A stretch of 64,000 nt of DNA, taken from positions 2,747,501 through 2,811,500 of the forward strand of contig NZ_SSBQ01000002.1 of assembly GCF_004795255.1 (NCBI RefSeq), written 5' to 3'. The DNA is from Streptomyces sp. RKND-216. GTDB lineage: Bacteria; Actinomycetota; Actinomycetes; Streptomycetales; Streptomycetaceae. Below the pieces are notes generated by a model. The model was not told where the DNA came from and searched no databases. It saw only the letters and a program-made list of their open reading frames with translations. The translations under genes were made by a program, and so were the position numbers. Below, piece after piece: positions 18,031 through 26,544 of this stretch (position 1 is the first letter of the stretch; every line of letters starts with the position of its first letter).

Positions 18031-18699
18031 GTGCACGAAGAGGGAAAAATCACCGTATTCCTGCTGGATGACCACGAGGTCGTACGACGCGGAGTGCACG
18101 ACATGCTGGCCGCCGAGGACGACATCGAGGTGGTCGGCGAAGCCGGCACCGCCGCCGAGGCCCTCACCCGCATCCCCGCCGCCCGCCCGGACGTCGCCGT
18201 CCTGGACGTACGCCTCCCCGACGGCAACGGCGTCGAGGTCTGCCGCGAGGTCCGGTCCCGCGACGAGCACGTCCGCTGCCTGATGCTCACCTCCTACTCC
18301 GACGACGAGGCCCTGTTCAACGCGATCATGGCGGGCGCCTCCGGATACGTCCTGAAGGGAATCCGCGGCTCCGAGCTGATCACCGCGGTGCGGGACGTGG
18401 CCGCGGGCCGCTCGCTGCTCGATCCGGTCGCCACCCAGCGCGTCCTGGACCGGCTGCGCAGCGGAGGCGCCACCACCCGATCGGACGAACCGCTGGCCCG
18501 TCTCACCGAACAGGAGCGCCGCATCCTGGACCTGATCGGCGAGGGGCTCACCAACCGCGCCATCGGCGAACGGCTGCATCTGGCGGAGAAGACGATCAAG
18601 AACTACGTCTCCGGACTGCTGGCCAAGCTCGGCATGGAACGCCGCTCGCAGGCGGCGGCCTACGTGGCCCGTCTCCGGGCCCGCTCTGACCAGCACTGA
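18031..18699 (+). CDS. LuxR-family response regulator
   Basis: 222-residue two-component regulator of the NarL/DevR class. Receiver domain: acidic pair D13-D14, phospho-acceptor D59 in [12 protein letters not shown]87 and K109 in GYVLKG. Output domain: a LuxR helix-turn-helix from about 155 ([33 protein letters not shown]). No kinase partner is adjacent, so it is an orphan here. The GTG at 18031 lacks a ribosome site but follows a -10-like GAGACT by six bases. It is divergent from bkd operon 1 and may respond to or control it; that is inference. Confidence 0.85.
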   Translation: MHEEGKITVFLLDDHEVVRRGVHDMLAAEDDIEVVGEAGTAAEALTRIPAARPDVAVLDVRLPDGNGVEVCREVRSRDEHVRCLMLTSYSDDEALFNAIMAGASGYVLKGIRGSELITAVRDVAAGRSLLDPVATQRVLDRLRSGGATTRSDEPLARLTEQERRILDLIGEGLTNRAIGERLHLAEKTIKNYVSGLLAKLGMERRSQAAAYVARLRARSDQH

Positions 18700-18736
18700 C
18701 CAGTACTGACGGCCGCCGGAGCCCCCTGCGTCGCCT

Positions 18737-19792
18737 TCAGTCGCAGAAGGCCGCGTGCACTGCCGCGTAGCGGCGGGTCCACCAGACGACCAGGGCGGAG
18801 GCGGCGGCGAACTGCGGGTCGGGGCGGGAGTCGTGCCGCTCGTAGCGCCAGCGCAGCATCCAGAAGTCGTTCAGCCGCTCCCACCACACCCGGTGCACCG
18901 CCGCGCCCAGCTCCGCCTGCGGCGCCGTGCTCGCGTACCGGTACGCGCGGGCGTAGGCAGGCACCTTCCGCAGGTCCAGGCTGCCATCGGGCCGCAGGAA
19001 GAAGATCGCCGCGCCCCGGACCGCCTCCTCCGCGCGGGGCTGGACGGCCAGCCGGTCCCAGTCGACGATCGCGAGGGGTTCGCCGCCGCGCCGGTGGCCC
19101 CGGGGCCGGGCGGCGCCGTAGATCAGGTTCAGCGGGTGGAAGTCGCCGTGCACCCAGCCCACCGCGGGTACGGCGGCGGGACGGGCGTCCGCGTACCGGT
19201 GCAGCAGCCGGCGCCGCTCCCGCAGCCGGTACTCAGCCAGCTCGTCGAAACCGTCGCGCCGCCGGCCGCGGCGGTGGACGCGGGTGAGGAGGCCGTCGAT
19301 CAGCGCGTGGGTCGCGGCCGGGTCCGCGCTCGCGGACGCGGCCTCGGGCGCGGCGGCCTCCCGCTGGGCGGGGAGCACCTGCTGGAGCCGGGTGTGCACG
19401 GTGCCGAGCAGTGCGCCCAGCCGCCGCGACTGCGCCTCGGTCAGCGCGAGGCCGTCCAGGTGCCGGCCCTCCACCCACGGGTGCAGCGCGAAGCAGCGCC
19501 CGCCCACGACGGAAACCGTACGGCCGTCCCGGGCGGCCACGGGGGGCACGGCCGGCAGCCCGGCCGCCTCCAGCGACGCGATGGCGCGGTGCCGCCGCTC
19601 CAGCGGGGCCGGGTCGGCGGGGTCGGCGTCGAGGTGGTGCTTGAGGAAGAAGGTTCCCCCGGTGGCGGCGACCCGGTATCCACGGTTGAGCAGCCCGTAC
19701 GTCACGGGCGCGCACGACAGCGGTGTGCCGGTGCGGTAGCGGGCGGCGAGGTCCCGGAGGGTGTGCGGTGCGAGGAGGGGCGTCGGCGACAC
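18737..19792 (-). CDS. phosphotransferase (aminoglycoside phosphotransferase/choline kinase fold)
   Basis: About 351 residues with an APH-type kinase fold. The Brenner motif VHGDFHPLNLI holds the catalytic Asp and Asn, and IVDWDRLAVQP holds the metal-binding Asp. The ATP-binding Lys is in TFFLKHHLD. The C-terminus is rich in Trp/Arg helices. Members phosphorylate hydroxylated small molecules such as homoserine, choline or aminoglycosides; the substrate cannot be told. GTG at 19792 follows TACGAT by six bases, suggesting a leaderless start; the frame also allows a GTG at 19810. Confidence 0.78.
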   Translation of the reverse strand: MSPTPLLAPHTLRDLAARYRTGTPLSCAPVTYGLLNRGYRVAATGGTFFLKHHLDADPADPAPLERRHRAIASLEAAGLPAVPPVAARDGRTVSVVGGRCFALHPWVEGRHLDGLALTEAQSRRLGALLGTVHTRLQQVLPAQREAAAPEAASASADPAATHALIDGLLTRVHRRGRRRDGFDELAEYRLRERRRLLHRYADARPAAVPAVGWVHGDFHPLNLIYGAARPRGHRRGGEPLAIVDWDRLAVQPRAEEAVRGAAIFFLRPDGSLDLRKVPAYARAYRYASTAPQAELGAAVHRVWWERLNDFWMLRWRYERHDSRPDPQFAAASALVVWWTRRYAAVHAAFCD

Positions 19793-19933
19793 GCGCGCAT
19801 CGTAGATCACGGTGCGCTACCGCCTGACTGCGGTGTGCGGCCCGGCCCGGGCGACGTGGTAGAGGATCTCCTCCCCGCCCGGTCCGGGCTCGGGCGCCGG
19901 CCGGGACGGACAGGGGTCAGGCGCTGGACGCGG

Positions 19934-21607
19934 TCAGCGCGCGGCGCCCAGGCCGCCGGCGGAGTCGGCGCCGGTCGACGCGCCGGCGCTTCCGTCACCG
20001 CCCCCGGCCTCGCTGCCCAGGGACGTGCCGCCCTCCTCGCCGCCGGAGGTCTCGCCCTCGGTCGTACCGCCGTCGGTCGTGCCGCCGTCCGTGGGGTCCT
20101 CGCCGCCCCCGCCGGGGCTGCCCTCCGTCGTGCCGGTGGACGTCGGCGGCTCCGACGTCGGCTCGGTCGACTCGGTCGGAGGCTCCGAGGACGGCTCCTC
20201 GGTGGGCGAGGGGTCCTCCGACGGGGAGAAGGTGTCGTCGTCGCCGGTGTCGCCCGTCGTACCGGGGACATCGGTGTCGGTCCCGTCGTCCGTCGGCTCG
20301 CGGCTCGTCCGGTCGTCCCGTGGTGAGGAGGAGGACGGCCCGGGATTCGGGTCGGTCTCCCCGCCGTCGTCGCCCGCGTTGAGCGCGAAGAAGATGCCCG
20401 CCGCGATCGCCAGCACCGCGAGGAAGGCGATCAGCGCGTACTTCGCCCCGCCGCCACCGCGGCCGTCGTCCCGGTGGCCTCCCTCGAAACCGCCATCGCC
20501 CCGGTCCGGCGGCCCCATGAGGAGCGGCGGACCCATCCGGGTCTGCGTGTCGCCGGCGCCGCGGAAACCGCCCGTGCCGGTGTCGCCCATGGTGCCGACG
20601 CCGGGCGTACCCATCGGCGGCGTGGTGCCGCCGGCGACGACGGCGCCGGTGTTCCACAGCCCGCCGGTGTGGCCGCCCTGCTCCTGGAGCATGCGCAGGC
20701 CGTACTGGACCAGGCCGCGCATCTCCTCGGCGGTCTGAAAGCGGTCGTCGGGGTCCTTCGCCAGCGACCGCATGACAAGGCCGTCCAGCTCCGGCGGCAC
20801 GGCGTCCGAGACGCGGGACGGCAGCACCGGCTCGTCCTGCACGTGCTGGTACACCACGGACAGCGGCGTCTCACCGGTGAACGGCGGGCGCAGGGTGAGC
20901 AGCTCGTACAGCAGGCAGCCGGTGGCGTACAGGTCGGAGCGGGTGTCGACGGTCTTGCCGAGCGCCTGCTCGGGGGAGAGGTACTGCGGCGTGCCCATCA
21001 CCATGCCGGTCTGCGTCATGGTGTTGGAGGCGCCGTGCAGGGCCCGGGCGATGCCGAAGTCCATCACCTTCACCGCGCCGGTGTGGGTGATGATGACGTT
21101 GGCCGGCTTGATGTCCCGGTGCACGATGCCGTGCTGGTGGCTGTAGGCCAGGGCCTCCAGGACGCCGGAGACGATGATCAGCGCCTGGTCGGCGGGCGGC
21201 GCCTCCGGCCCGTGCAGCAGGTCGCGGATGGTGCGGCCCTCGACCAGCTCCATCACGATGTACGGCACCACGCTGCCGTTGACGATCTCCTCGCCGGAGT
21301 CGTAGACGGCGACGACCGCGTGGTGGTTGAGTCCGGCGACCGACTGCGCCTCGCGTGTGAAACGGGCCTTGGAGACCGGGTCCTCGGCGAGGTCGGAACG
21401 CAGCAGCTTCACCGCGACCGTCCGGCCGAGCCGGACGTCCTCGGCGGCGTACACCTCAGCCATGCCACCGCGTCCGAGGCGGTGGGTGAGGCGGTAACGA
21501 CCGTCGCCCACCAGTCCGTTGTTTCCCCACCCGTCCGGCGATTCGGGCACGGAGCCGCCCGTCGCCTCCGGCTCCGAAGGGCCGCCAGCGGCTTGCGAAT
21601 CTGCCAT
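19934..21607 (-). CDS. membrane Ser/Thr protein kinase with acidic extracellular tail
   Basis: 557-residue Hanks-type kinase. Kinase domain about 35-300: Gly loop LGRGGMAEVY, Lys in VAVKLLRSD, catalytic HRDIKPANV, DFG and activation loop GTPQYLSPEQAL. A Gly/Met/Pro juxtamembrane segment leads to one membrane helix (~389-410, YALIAFLAVLAIAAGIFF). The extracellular ~145 residues have no PASTA repeats; they are rich in Ser, Thr, Gly, Asp and Glu and look like a wall-spanning or glycosylated stalk. ATG at 21607. It is divergent from a second kinase and its leader contains the 21656-21695 hairpin. Confidence 0.88.
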   Translation of the reverse strand: MADSQAAGGPSEPEATGGSVPESPDGWGNNGLVGDGRYRLTHRLGRGGMAEVYAAEDVRLGRTVAVKLLRSDLAEDPVSKARFTREAQSVAGLNHHAVVAVYDSGEEIVNGSVVPYIVMELVEGRTIRDLLHGPEAPPADQALIIVSGVLEALAYSHQHGIVHRDIKPANVIITHTGAVKVMDFGIARALHGASNTMTQTGMVMGTPQYLSPEQALGKTVDTRSDLYATGCLLYELLTLRPPFTGETPLSVVYQHVQDEPVLPSRVSDAVPPELDGLVMRSLAKDPDDRFQTAEEMRGLVQYGLRMLQEQGGHTGGLWNTGAVVAGGTTPPMGTPGVGTMGDTGTGGFRGAGDTQTRMGPPLLMGPPDRGDGGFEGGHRDDGRGGGGAKYALIAFLAVLAIAAGIFFALNAGDDGGETDPNPGPSSSSPRDDRTSREPTDDGTDTDVPGTTGDTGDDDTFSPSEDPSPTEEPSSEPPTESTEPTSEPPTSTGTTEGSPGGGGEDPTDGGTTDGGTTEGETSGGEEGGTSLGSEAGGGDGSAGASTGADSAGGLGAAR

Positions 21608-21655
21608 CTGTCCTCGCCGTCGATCGTTCCGCGGTGACGCGGTCGTGTAACGCCC

Positions 21656-21695
21656 AGCCCCCGTGCCGGAGGCTACAGCCTCCGGCACGGGGGCT
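21656..21695. other. perfect 18-bp inverted repeat between divergent kinase genes
   Basis: Left arm AGCCCCCGTGCCGGAGGC and right arm GCCTCCGGCACGGGGGCT are exact complements with a TACA loop. It lies 48 bases upstream of the minus-strand kinase ATG and 321 bases upstream of the plus-strand kinase. Neither neighbour ends here, so it is not an ordinary 3' terminator. The remaining bases of 21608-22016 show no gene. Confidence 0.6.
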
Positions 21696-22016
21696 GTGAC
21701 AGGGCTCAAAAGCCATCCAAGCGGCTGCGGTGTCCGGCTGGCAAGTCGGAGTCCGGGCCGTGGACGACCCCACCAGGATGGCCGGATCTCGACGGTGGGA
21801 TGCTTGCCATGCGTATGTCCCGGTGCGGTGCCGAGCCCGGTACACATCGGTCACGGAAGGGGCGACGAACTTGACGTGTCCGTGCCCTCGGGCAGACTGG
21901 CCGGGTATCAGGCCCGAAGATGCCGGAAGGACGCCCTCGGGGGGCTCGTCCTGTCACCCGGTCGTCCACGTGCCGGAACAGCGCCACCATGAGCGCCACC
22001 AAGGGGGAGCAGTCAG

Positions 22017-23699
22017 ATGAGCGACGACGACGCGCAGGCGGCGCGGTACATCGGCCGCGCGGTCGCAGGCGGGCGCTTCCAGCTGCAGAGCCTGCTCGGC
22101 GCGGGCGGCATGGCCTCCGTGTATCTCGCTTACGACTCGGTGCTGGACCGCCAGGTCGCGGTGAAGACGCTGCACTCGGACCTTGGGCGTGAGCAGTCGT
22201 TCCGGGAACGGTTCCGCCGCGAGGCCCAGTCGGTCGCGAAGCTGACGCACACCAACATCGTGTCCGTCTTCGACTCCGGCGAGGACACCCTCGACGGCGC
22301 GCCCGTCCCCTACATCGTCATGGAGTACGTCGAGGGCAAGCCGCTCCGGCAGGTCCTGGACGAGGACGTCGCACAGTCCGGCGCGATGCCCGCCGACAAG
22401 GCGCTGAAGATCACTGCCGACGTGCTCAACGCGCTCGATGTCAGCCACGAACTCGGCCTGGTGCACCGCGACATCAAGCCCGGCAACGTGATGCTGACCA
22501 AGCGCGGCGTCGTCAAGGTGATGGACTTCGGCATCGCCAGGGCGATGCAGTCCGGCGTCACGTCGATGACGCAGACCGGCATGGTCGTCGGCACCCCGCA
22601 GTACCTGTCCCCGGAGCAGGCCCTGGGCCGCGGCGTGGACGCCCGCTCCGACCTGTACTCGGTCGGCATCATGCTCTTCGAACTGCTCACCGGCCGACTG
22701 CCGTTCGACGCCGACTCCCCCCTCGCGATCGCGTACGCGCACGTGCAGGAGGAGGCGGTCGCCCCCTCCAGCATCAACCGTTCGGTGACGCCTGCGATCG
22801 ACGCCCTGGTGGCCCGCACCCTGCGGAAGAACCCGAACGAGCGCTTCCCCACCTCCGAGGCGATGCGCGCCGAGGTCGAGCGGGTGCGCAGCTCGGCGAG
22901 CGGCGCGGCCCCGGTCATCGTCGGCGGCAACCAGGCGCCGAACGGCGCCGAGGTCGGCAAGGCGGTGTTCCCGCCGGTGGGCAACGAGCAGAGCACGCCC
23001 CCGCCGCCGAACGCCGCACCCGGGCCGTTCCAGCCGCAGTACGGCTACCCGCAGTCCACCGCCCCCATGGGCGCCCCGCGGCCGGCGGGCTTCAACGGCC
23101 CCGCCCCGTACGGCCGTCCCGGCGCGCAGACCCCGCCGCCGTACACCATGTCGCCCCGCCCGGCGGGCCCGCCCGCGAAGAGCGGTGGCACCAGCAACGG
23201 CGTGGTCGTCGGCACGGTCATCGCCGCGGTGGTCGCCGTGGTGACGGTCATCGCGCTCATCGCGGCGAACAGCGGCGAGGACGAGCCGGTCGCCCGTCCG
23301 TCCGCCCCGCCGGCCCCGTCCTACTCCGTCGACCAGCCCTCCACCCGCCCGTCGGACGACGAGACGACCGAGGCCGGTTCCAGCGGGGGCGGCGGCGACT
23401 TCAAGCCGGAGGACACCTCGCGCACCATCGAGGCGAGCGAGTGCACCGACGCGCGCGACAGCTACATCGAAGACGGCAAGAAGACGATGCCGGAATTCGC
23501 CTTCAAGAACCTCACCTCGGTCAAGGAGTGCATCAAGCAGGCCGGCTGGAAGTTGGGGGACGTCACCAAGGAGGACGAGAACGTCTGGGGCAAGAACATG
23601 GTCCTGGAGCAGAACCCCGACTCGTACTCCGCGTTCGACCCCGACGAGGACGAGATCGACCTCACCGTCTCCACCGGCATGCCCCCCGGCTCGGACTGA
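22017..23699 (+). CDS. membrane Ser/Thr protein kinase with PASTA-like domain
   Basis: 560-residue Hanks-type kinase of PknB style. Kinase domain about 21-290: LGAGGMASVY, VAVKTLHSD, HRDIKPGNV, DFG and GTPQYLSPEQAL. A Pro/Gly-rich linker is followed by a membrane helix near 395-417 and an extracellular part with a Ser/Thr/Asp-rich stretch, then one PASTA-like module (~485-557: FKNLTSVKECIKQAGWKLGD, VLEQNP, IDLTVSTG) that may sense muropeptides or lipid II. ATG preceded by AAGGGGGAG. The kinase domain is clearly paralogous to that of the divergent neighbour. Confidence 0.88.
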   Translation: MSDDDAQAARYIGRAVAGGRFQLQSLLGAGGMASVYLAYDSVLDRQVAVKTLHSDLGREQSFRERFRREAQSVAKLTHTNIVSVFDSGEDTLDGAPVPYIVMEYVEGKPLRQVLDEDVAQSGAMPADKALKITADVLNALDVSHELGLVHRDIKPGNVMLTKRGVVKVMDFGIARAMQSGVTSMTQTGMVVGTPQYLSPEQALGRGVDARSDLYSVGIMLFELLTGRLPFDADSPLAIAYAHVQEEAVAPSSINRSVTPAIDALVARTLRKNPNERFPTSEAMRAEVERVRSSASGAAPVIVGGNQAPNGAEVGKAVFPPVGNEQSTPPPPNAAPGPFQPQYGYPQSTAPMGAPRPAGFNGPAPYGRPGAQTPPPYTMSPRPAGPPAKSGGTSNGVVVGTVIAAVVAVVTVIALIAANSGEDEPVARPSAPPAPSYSVDQPSTRPSDDETTEAGSSGGGGDFKPEDTSRTIEASECTDARDSYIEDGKKTMPEFAFKNLTSVKECIKQAGWKLGDVTKEDENVWGKNMVLEQNPDSYSAFDPDEDEIDLTVSTGMPPGSD

Positions 23700-23730
23700 T
23701 CCCGTTCCAGGTACTGGCCCGCCGGAACCG

Positions 23731-23752
23731 GCCCGGGCCGCTGAGGCCGGGC
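23731..23752 (+). terminator. possible terminator between PASTA kinase and bpa
   Basis: Imperfect hairpin: GCCC-G-GGCC pairs with GGCCGGGC with one bulged G and a GCTGA loop, 32 bases after the kinase stop. It may act for both converging genes. Confidence 0.4.
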
Positions 23753-23835
23753 GCGGACCGATCCACACCCCGCCCGTGCCAGCATGCGCCGTCCGAAGGG
23801 GCGTGCGGCGGGCCGGGTTCAGAGGTATAGAGGTA

Positions 23836-24408
23836 TCAGAGGTAGGGGCCTCCGGAGCGTGCGGGACCGTGCTCCTCGCCGTCCTCGGGGAGCGCACCCG
23901 GCGGCAGCGCGCGCCGCATCTGCTCCAGCTGTGCCCGGGCCGCCATCTGCTGGGCGAACAACGCCGTCTGGATGCCGTGGAACAGCCCCTCCAGCCAGCC
24001 GACGAGCTGGGCCTGCGCGATGCGCAGTTCCGCCTCCGTCGGCACCGCGTCCTCGCCGAACGGCAGCGACAGCCGCTCCAGCTCCTCGATCAACTCCGGC
24101 GCGAGGCCGTCCTCCAGCTCCTTCACGGAGCTGGCGTGGATCTCCCGGAGCCGCACGCGGCTCGCCTCGTCGAGCGGCGCCGACTTCACTTCCTCCAGTA
24201 GCTGCTTGATCATGCTGCCGATCCGCATGACCTTCGCGGGCTGCTCCACCATCTCCGTCAACGGGACCTCAGCCTGCTCGTCGGCTTCGTTGTCGCCGCC
24301 CCTGGGGGCCGCGGTGCCGAGAGCCATCCCGTCCGGACCGACGACCAGGACGTGCGGGCTCTCCTGCGACCGTTCATTGCTCGGCTGTGTCATATCCCCA
24401 TTCTGCAC
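23836..24408 (-). CDS. bpa: bacterial proteasome activator Bpa
   Basis: 190-residue DUF2587 protein, recognisable from VVGPDGMALG, PAKVMRIGSMIKQLLEEV, LREIHASSVKELEDGLAPEL and GWLEGLFHGIQTALFAQQM. Bpa forms a dodecameric ring that opens the 20S proteasome without ATP. The C-terminus ends GPYL, matching the GQYL-type tail that docks into proteasome alpha-subunit pockets. The GTG at 24408 has GGAGG eight bases upstream; an internal ATG at 24393 is less well supported. It lies downstream of the His-rich surface protein and converges on the PASTA kinase. Confidence 0.88.
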   Translation of the reverse strand: MQNGDMTQPSNERSQESPHVLVVGPDGMALGTAAPRGGDNEADEQAEVPLTEMVEQPAKVMRIGSMIKQLLEEVKSAPLDEASRVRLREIHASSVKELEDGLAPELIEELERLSLPFGEDAVPTEAELRIAQAQLVGWLEGLFHGIQTALFAQQMAARAQLEQMRRALPPGALPEDGEEHGPARSGGPYL

Positions 24409-24490
24409 GGCTCATGCCTCCCGGCGGCGAGGGGCCGCCGGGAGCGGGGACCGCCGGGGGCGCGAGGCCGTCGCGGCGGCGGTCCGCCGG

Positions 24491-25399
24491 TCAGCCCCGG
24501 CGCAGGCGGAGCGCCAGGAACGCCAGGCCGAGGCCGAGGCAGGTGAGCCCGGCGCCCAGCGGCAGGACGGGCACGATCGGACCCGCGGGGGCGCCTGCCG
24601 CGGCGGGAGCAGCCGCCTCCGCGGCGCCGTCACCGGCCGGGGGCTGCCGCGGCGGTCCCGCCTGCGGGCGCCCGGGGTCGGCTGCGCCCGCGACCGTGTC
24701 CTGAGGCGCGACGGGCGCCGGGCTCCAGATGCCGCCCTGCGCGGGGGCGGCAGGTTCCTCCACGGCCTGCCCGGTGTCCGCCGGCGCGGGACCGTCGGCG
24801 CGCTGTGCGCCGCCCGGTCCCGTACCGCCCGGCTCGGCGTCCTGCAGGGTCGCGCCCGGCTCGCGCGCGGGGGAAGCAGGACCGGGGTGCGGGTGGGCGT
24901 GCCCGCCGGAAGCGTGCGCGGGGCTGCGGCGCTGCCACGGCCCGCTCGCGTCGGTCCCCGCCACGGGGTGCCCGCCGCTCCGTGCACGTGTGCCGGGGGC
25001 GCCCGTCCCGCCGTGGTGTTCGTGGGGGCCGAAGAGCGGCGGGAGCGGCGGCGTTCCCTCACGGCCGTCGTGCGCGTGGCGCGGGTGGTGCGGGTCGCCG
25101 GGGTCCCGTGGGTAGTGCGGCGGGTACGGAGCGTGCGGGCTGCGCGGGTGCTCCCCGAGTGCGGCGGCGAGCCGCTGTGAGAGCCGCTCCCCCCAGCGGC
25201 CGTTGGAGGGGGGCGTCCCGTACGGCGCGACGACTCGGGGAGCCGTACGCGCGCCGGGGGCGCTCGCCGTGGGCGCTGAGGAGGCGGCGAGCGCGGGGGC
25301 GGGGAGCAGCAGGACGACGGCGCAGCTCAGCAGCGGTACCCCGGAACACCTGCGCCGGGTGCGGACCGCCCCCGCGCGCCCGTCTCGGGGAGACCCCAT
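24491..25399 (-). CDS. secreted His/Pro-rich protein with C-terminal membrane anchor
   Basis: 302-residue protein of unknown function. An N-terminal signal peptide (Arg-rich, then PLLSCAVVLLLPAPALAAS) with a plausible AxA cleavage site is followed by a long low-complexity region rich in Pro, His, Gly and Ala; residues about 75-165 carry dense His-Pro-Tyr/Arg patterns (HAPYPPHYPRDPGDPHHPRH) that could bind metal. A C-terminal hydrophobic helix (LPLGAGLTCLGLGLAFLAL) and RLRRG form a wall-anchor-like tail, though no LPXTG is seen. ATG at 25399 with GGAGG upstream. Family not recognised. Confidence 0.65.
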   Translation of the reverse strand: MGSPRDGRAGAVRTRRRCSGVPLLSCAVVLLLPAPALAASSAPTASAPGARTAPRVVAPYGTPPSNGRWGERLSQRLAAALGEHPRSPHAPYPPHYPRDPGDPHHPRHAHDGREGTPPLPPLFGPHEHHGGTGAPGTRARSGGHPVAGTDASGPWQRRSPAHASGGHAHPHPGPASPAREPGATLQDAEPGGTGPGGAQRADGPAPADTGQAVEEPAAPAQGGIWSPAPVAPQDTVAGAADPGRPQAGPPRQPPAGDGAAEAAAPAAAGAPAGPIVPVLPLGAGLTCLGLGLAFLALRLRRG

Positions 25400-25535
25400 G
25401 CCGCCTCCCTCCCACGCCTCACCGTTCTGCCGAGTCACCAGCGTCACACAAGGGGAGGAAACGGGCATCTCGAATGAGCGGTATCGGTTCTGCGCTCACG
25501 CGATCGTCCGAGCGCCCTCGGCAGGTGCGCACCGG

Positions 25536-26513
25536 TCACACCGTGAGGATCACCTTGCCCACGTGGCCGCTCTCCTCGAGCACGCGGTGCGCCTGCGGGG
25601 CGTCCTGCACGGGCAGGGTGCGGTCCAGCACGGGGCGTACCCGCCCGTCGTCCAGCAGCGGCCACACGTGCTCCCGCACGGCCGCCACGATCGCCGCCTT
25701 CTCCGACGCCGGACGGCCACGCAGCGAGGTTGCCGTAACGGCGGCCCGCTTCGCCAGCAACGCGGCGAGGTTCAGCTCGCCCTTCGTCCCGCCCTGGAGG
25801 CCGATGACGGCCAGCCGACCGTTCACCGCCAGCGCCCTGACGTTGTCCCGCAGGTACCCGGCCCCGATGATGTCCAGGATGACGTCCGCACCGTGGCCGT
25901 CGGTCGCCGTCCTCAGTTCCTCGACGAAGTCCTGTTCGCGGTAGTCGATGAGAATGTCCGCGCCCAGTTCGGCGCAGCGCGCCAGCTTCTGACTGCTGCC
26001 CGCCGTCACCGCGACGCGTGCGCCGACCGCCTTGGCGAGCTGGATCGCCATGGTGCCGATGCCGCTCGACCCGCCGTGCACGAGCAGGGTCTCGCCGGGC
26101 CGCAGGTGCGCGACCATGAAAACGTTCGACCAGACGGTGCACGTCACCTCCGGCAGACCGGCCGCGGTGACCAGGTCGACCCCCTTCGGAACGGGCAGCA
26201 GTTGGCCGCTCGGCACAGCCACCTTCTCCGCGTAGCCGCCGCCCGCCAGCAGCGCGCACACCTCGTCGCCGACCGCCCATCCGGACACCCCCGAACCGAC
26301 GGCCGCGACCCGGCCCGCACACTCCAGACCCGGGTAGCGGGACGTACCCGGCGGCGGGTCGTAACGGCCCTGACGCTGCAGCAGGTCGGCACGGTTGACG
26401 CCCGCCGCCGCCACGTCCACCAGCACTTCGCCCTCACCCGGCTCCGGATCGGGCACCTCGGCCCACACCAGCGCCTCGGGTCCGCCCGGTTCGGGAATCG
26501 TGATCGCATGCAT
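25536..26513 (-). CDS. NAD(P)H-quinone oxidoreductase (PIG3/QOR-type MDR)
   Basis: 325-residue medium-chain dehydrogenase/reductase without the catalytic zinc ligands. Features include the N-terminal GroES-like domain (MHAITIPEPGGPEAL, AAGVNRADLLQRQG), the family marker YPGLECAGRV, and a Rossmann fold with LLVHGGSSGIGTMAIQLAK. This is typical of PIG3-like quinone reductases that reduce quinones or enones with NADPH. It starts 31 bases after the K+ channel stop on the same strand. Confidence 0.85.
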   Translation of the reverse strand: MHAITIPEPGGPEALVWAEVPDPEPGEGEVLVDVAAAGVNRADLLQRQGRYDPPPGTSRYPGLECAGRVAAVGSGVSGWAVGDEVCALLAGGGYAEKVAVPSGQLLPVPKGVDLVTAAGLPEVTCTVWSNVFMVAHLRPGETLLVHGGSSGIGTMAIQLAKAVGARVAVTAGSSQKLARCAELGADILIDYREQDFVEELRTATDGHGADVILDIIGAGYLRDNVRALAVNGRLAVIGLQGGTKGELNLAALLAKRAAVTATSLRGRPASEKAAIVAAVREHVWPLLDDGRVRPVLDRTLPVQDAPQAHRVLEESGHVGKVILTV

Positions 26514-26544
26514 GGCCCGACGCTACTCCCCCGCGGGCCGGGCG

